64,000 nt of DNA from Campylobacter volucris (GTDB taxonomy: Bacteria; Campylobacterota; Campylobacteria; Campylobacterales; Campylobacteraceae): the NCBI RefSeq assembly GCF_008011665.1, contig NZ_VOWJ01000023.1, positions 1-64,000 of the forward strand, given 5' to 3'. Of the stretch, positions 63,832 through 64,000 are shown one piece after another. Position 1 is the stretch's first letter; each line of letters starts with the position of its first letter. Below the pieces are notes generated by a model. That model was given only the letters and a program-made list of their open reading frames with translations. It searched no databases and had not been told where the DNA came from. The translations under genes and the position numbers were made by a program.

Positions 63832-64000
63832 ACGAGTAAAAAAAATATGTGAAAAAATTCATGGTAAAAAACGCTTTGAGATCATCGAATTCCTAGCTTT
63901 AAATGCTGATGAAAATGGTTTTGTTTTTATCAGCATAGACGAGCTTGGCAAAAGATTAAACACAAGCAAACCAACCATAATCAATACTTTTAAATTTTTA
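63824..64000 (+). CDS. Putative helix-turn-helix regulator, N-terminal part (partial)
   Basis: The frame opens at ATG 63824, overlapping the end of dgkA by 8 nt, and runs off the window after 59 residues. The visible part, MDERVKKICEKIHGKKRFEI.., includes a winged-helix-like sequence: SIDELGKRLNTSKPTIINTF reads as the helix-turn-helix. As I recall, C. jejuni has a small putative regulator gene at the same place (after Cj0256-Cj0257). The effector and targets are not visible. Confidence 0.6.
   Translation, partial: MDERVKKICEKIHGKKRFEIIEFLALNADENGFVFISIDELGKRLNTSKPTIINTFKFL

Noticed and set aside
1-64000. Search for poly-G/poly-C phase-variable tracts and CRISPR repeats
   Set aside because: I saw no G or C run of eight or more in or before a gene, and no spaced direct repeats of CRISPR form.

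Overview
The window looks like chromosomal DNA of a thermophilic Campylobacter, most likely of the C. lari group. It is AT-rich. Protein families and local gene order match Campylobacter: aspA-dcuA, the transketolase/ispA/murE/iam block, the hisGDBHAFI order, and xth-eptC-dgkA. As I recall the C. jejuni genome, these blocks are scattered differently there, and C. jejuni lacks sodC and an anaerobic ribonucleotide reductase (nrdD/nrdG). Both are present here, so C. jejuni itself is unlikely. I read 83 protein genes (two cut by the window edges) and four tRNA genes (Met-type CAT, Ser GGA, Ala GGC, Glu TTC). I see no transposase, prophage, CRISPR array or long poly-G phase-variable tract.

Layout. 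1-3.4 kb: end of a chemotaxis receptor, then aspA-dcuA. 3.5-9.1 kb: tRNA-Met, a SprA-like metalloprotease gene, tRNA-Ser, an exported protein, radical SAM/mutY, ung and small genes. 9.1-11.6 kb: a periplasmic beta-propeller, an AraC-type regulator and divergent sodC. 11.6-21.6 kb: a leftward block with a flagellar co-chaperone, an Mla/Iam lipid transporter, tkt, ispA, murE and a NifU-like gene. 21.7-26.15 kb: a segment bracketed by an 86-bp inverted repeat and holding a zeta-toxin-like kinase, flgE and a NYN-domain protein. 26.1-32.1 kb: the his operon. 32.3-36.5 kb: rplQ-rpoA-rpsD-rpsK-rpsM-rpmJ, infA and map. 36.6-43.1 kb: sdaA-sdaC, rnhB, a deoxyinosine glycosylase gene, rrc, ansA and murI. 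43.2-52.9 kb: secY plus the merged spc/S10 ribosomal operon. 53.1-64 kb: tRNA-Ala and an ATPase gene, dapF-coaE, purM, sodB, nrdD-nrdG, tRNA-Glu, xth and eptC-dgkA.

How the genes fit together. Several serve amino-acid-based energy metabolism: serine uptake and deamination (SdaC, SdaA), asparagine to aspartate (AnsA), aspartate to fumarate (AspA) and C4-dicarboxylate exchange (DcuA). Others handle oxygen stress (SodB, SodC, Rrc) and uracil, adenine-mispair, deoxyinosine and AP-site repair (Ung, MutY, deoxyinosine glycosylase, Xth). Two flagellar genes carry clear GG-N10-GC sigma-54 promoters.

Most interesting. (1) The two copies of the 86-bp inverted repeat each end in a 10-bp hairpin with a GAAA tetraloop and a T-rich tail. 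The hairpin stems differ only by compensatory base changes, which points to a pair of structured small RNAs. (2) The leader of the rpmJ-rpsM-rpsK-rpsD-rpoA-rplQ operon holds two hairpins whose loops are complementary over 6 nt, a candidate kissing-loop regulator. (3) An ATPase gene starts 6 nt after the CCA end of tRNA-Ala, leaving no room for its own ribosome binding site. (4) A class III ribonucleotide reductase is present in a genus whose best-known member lacks one.
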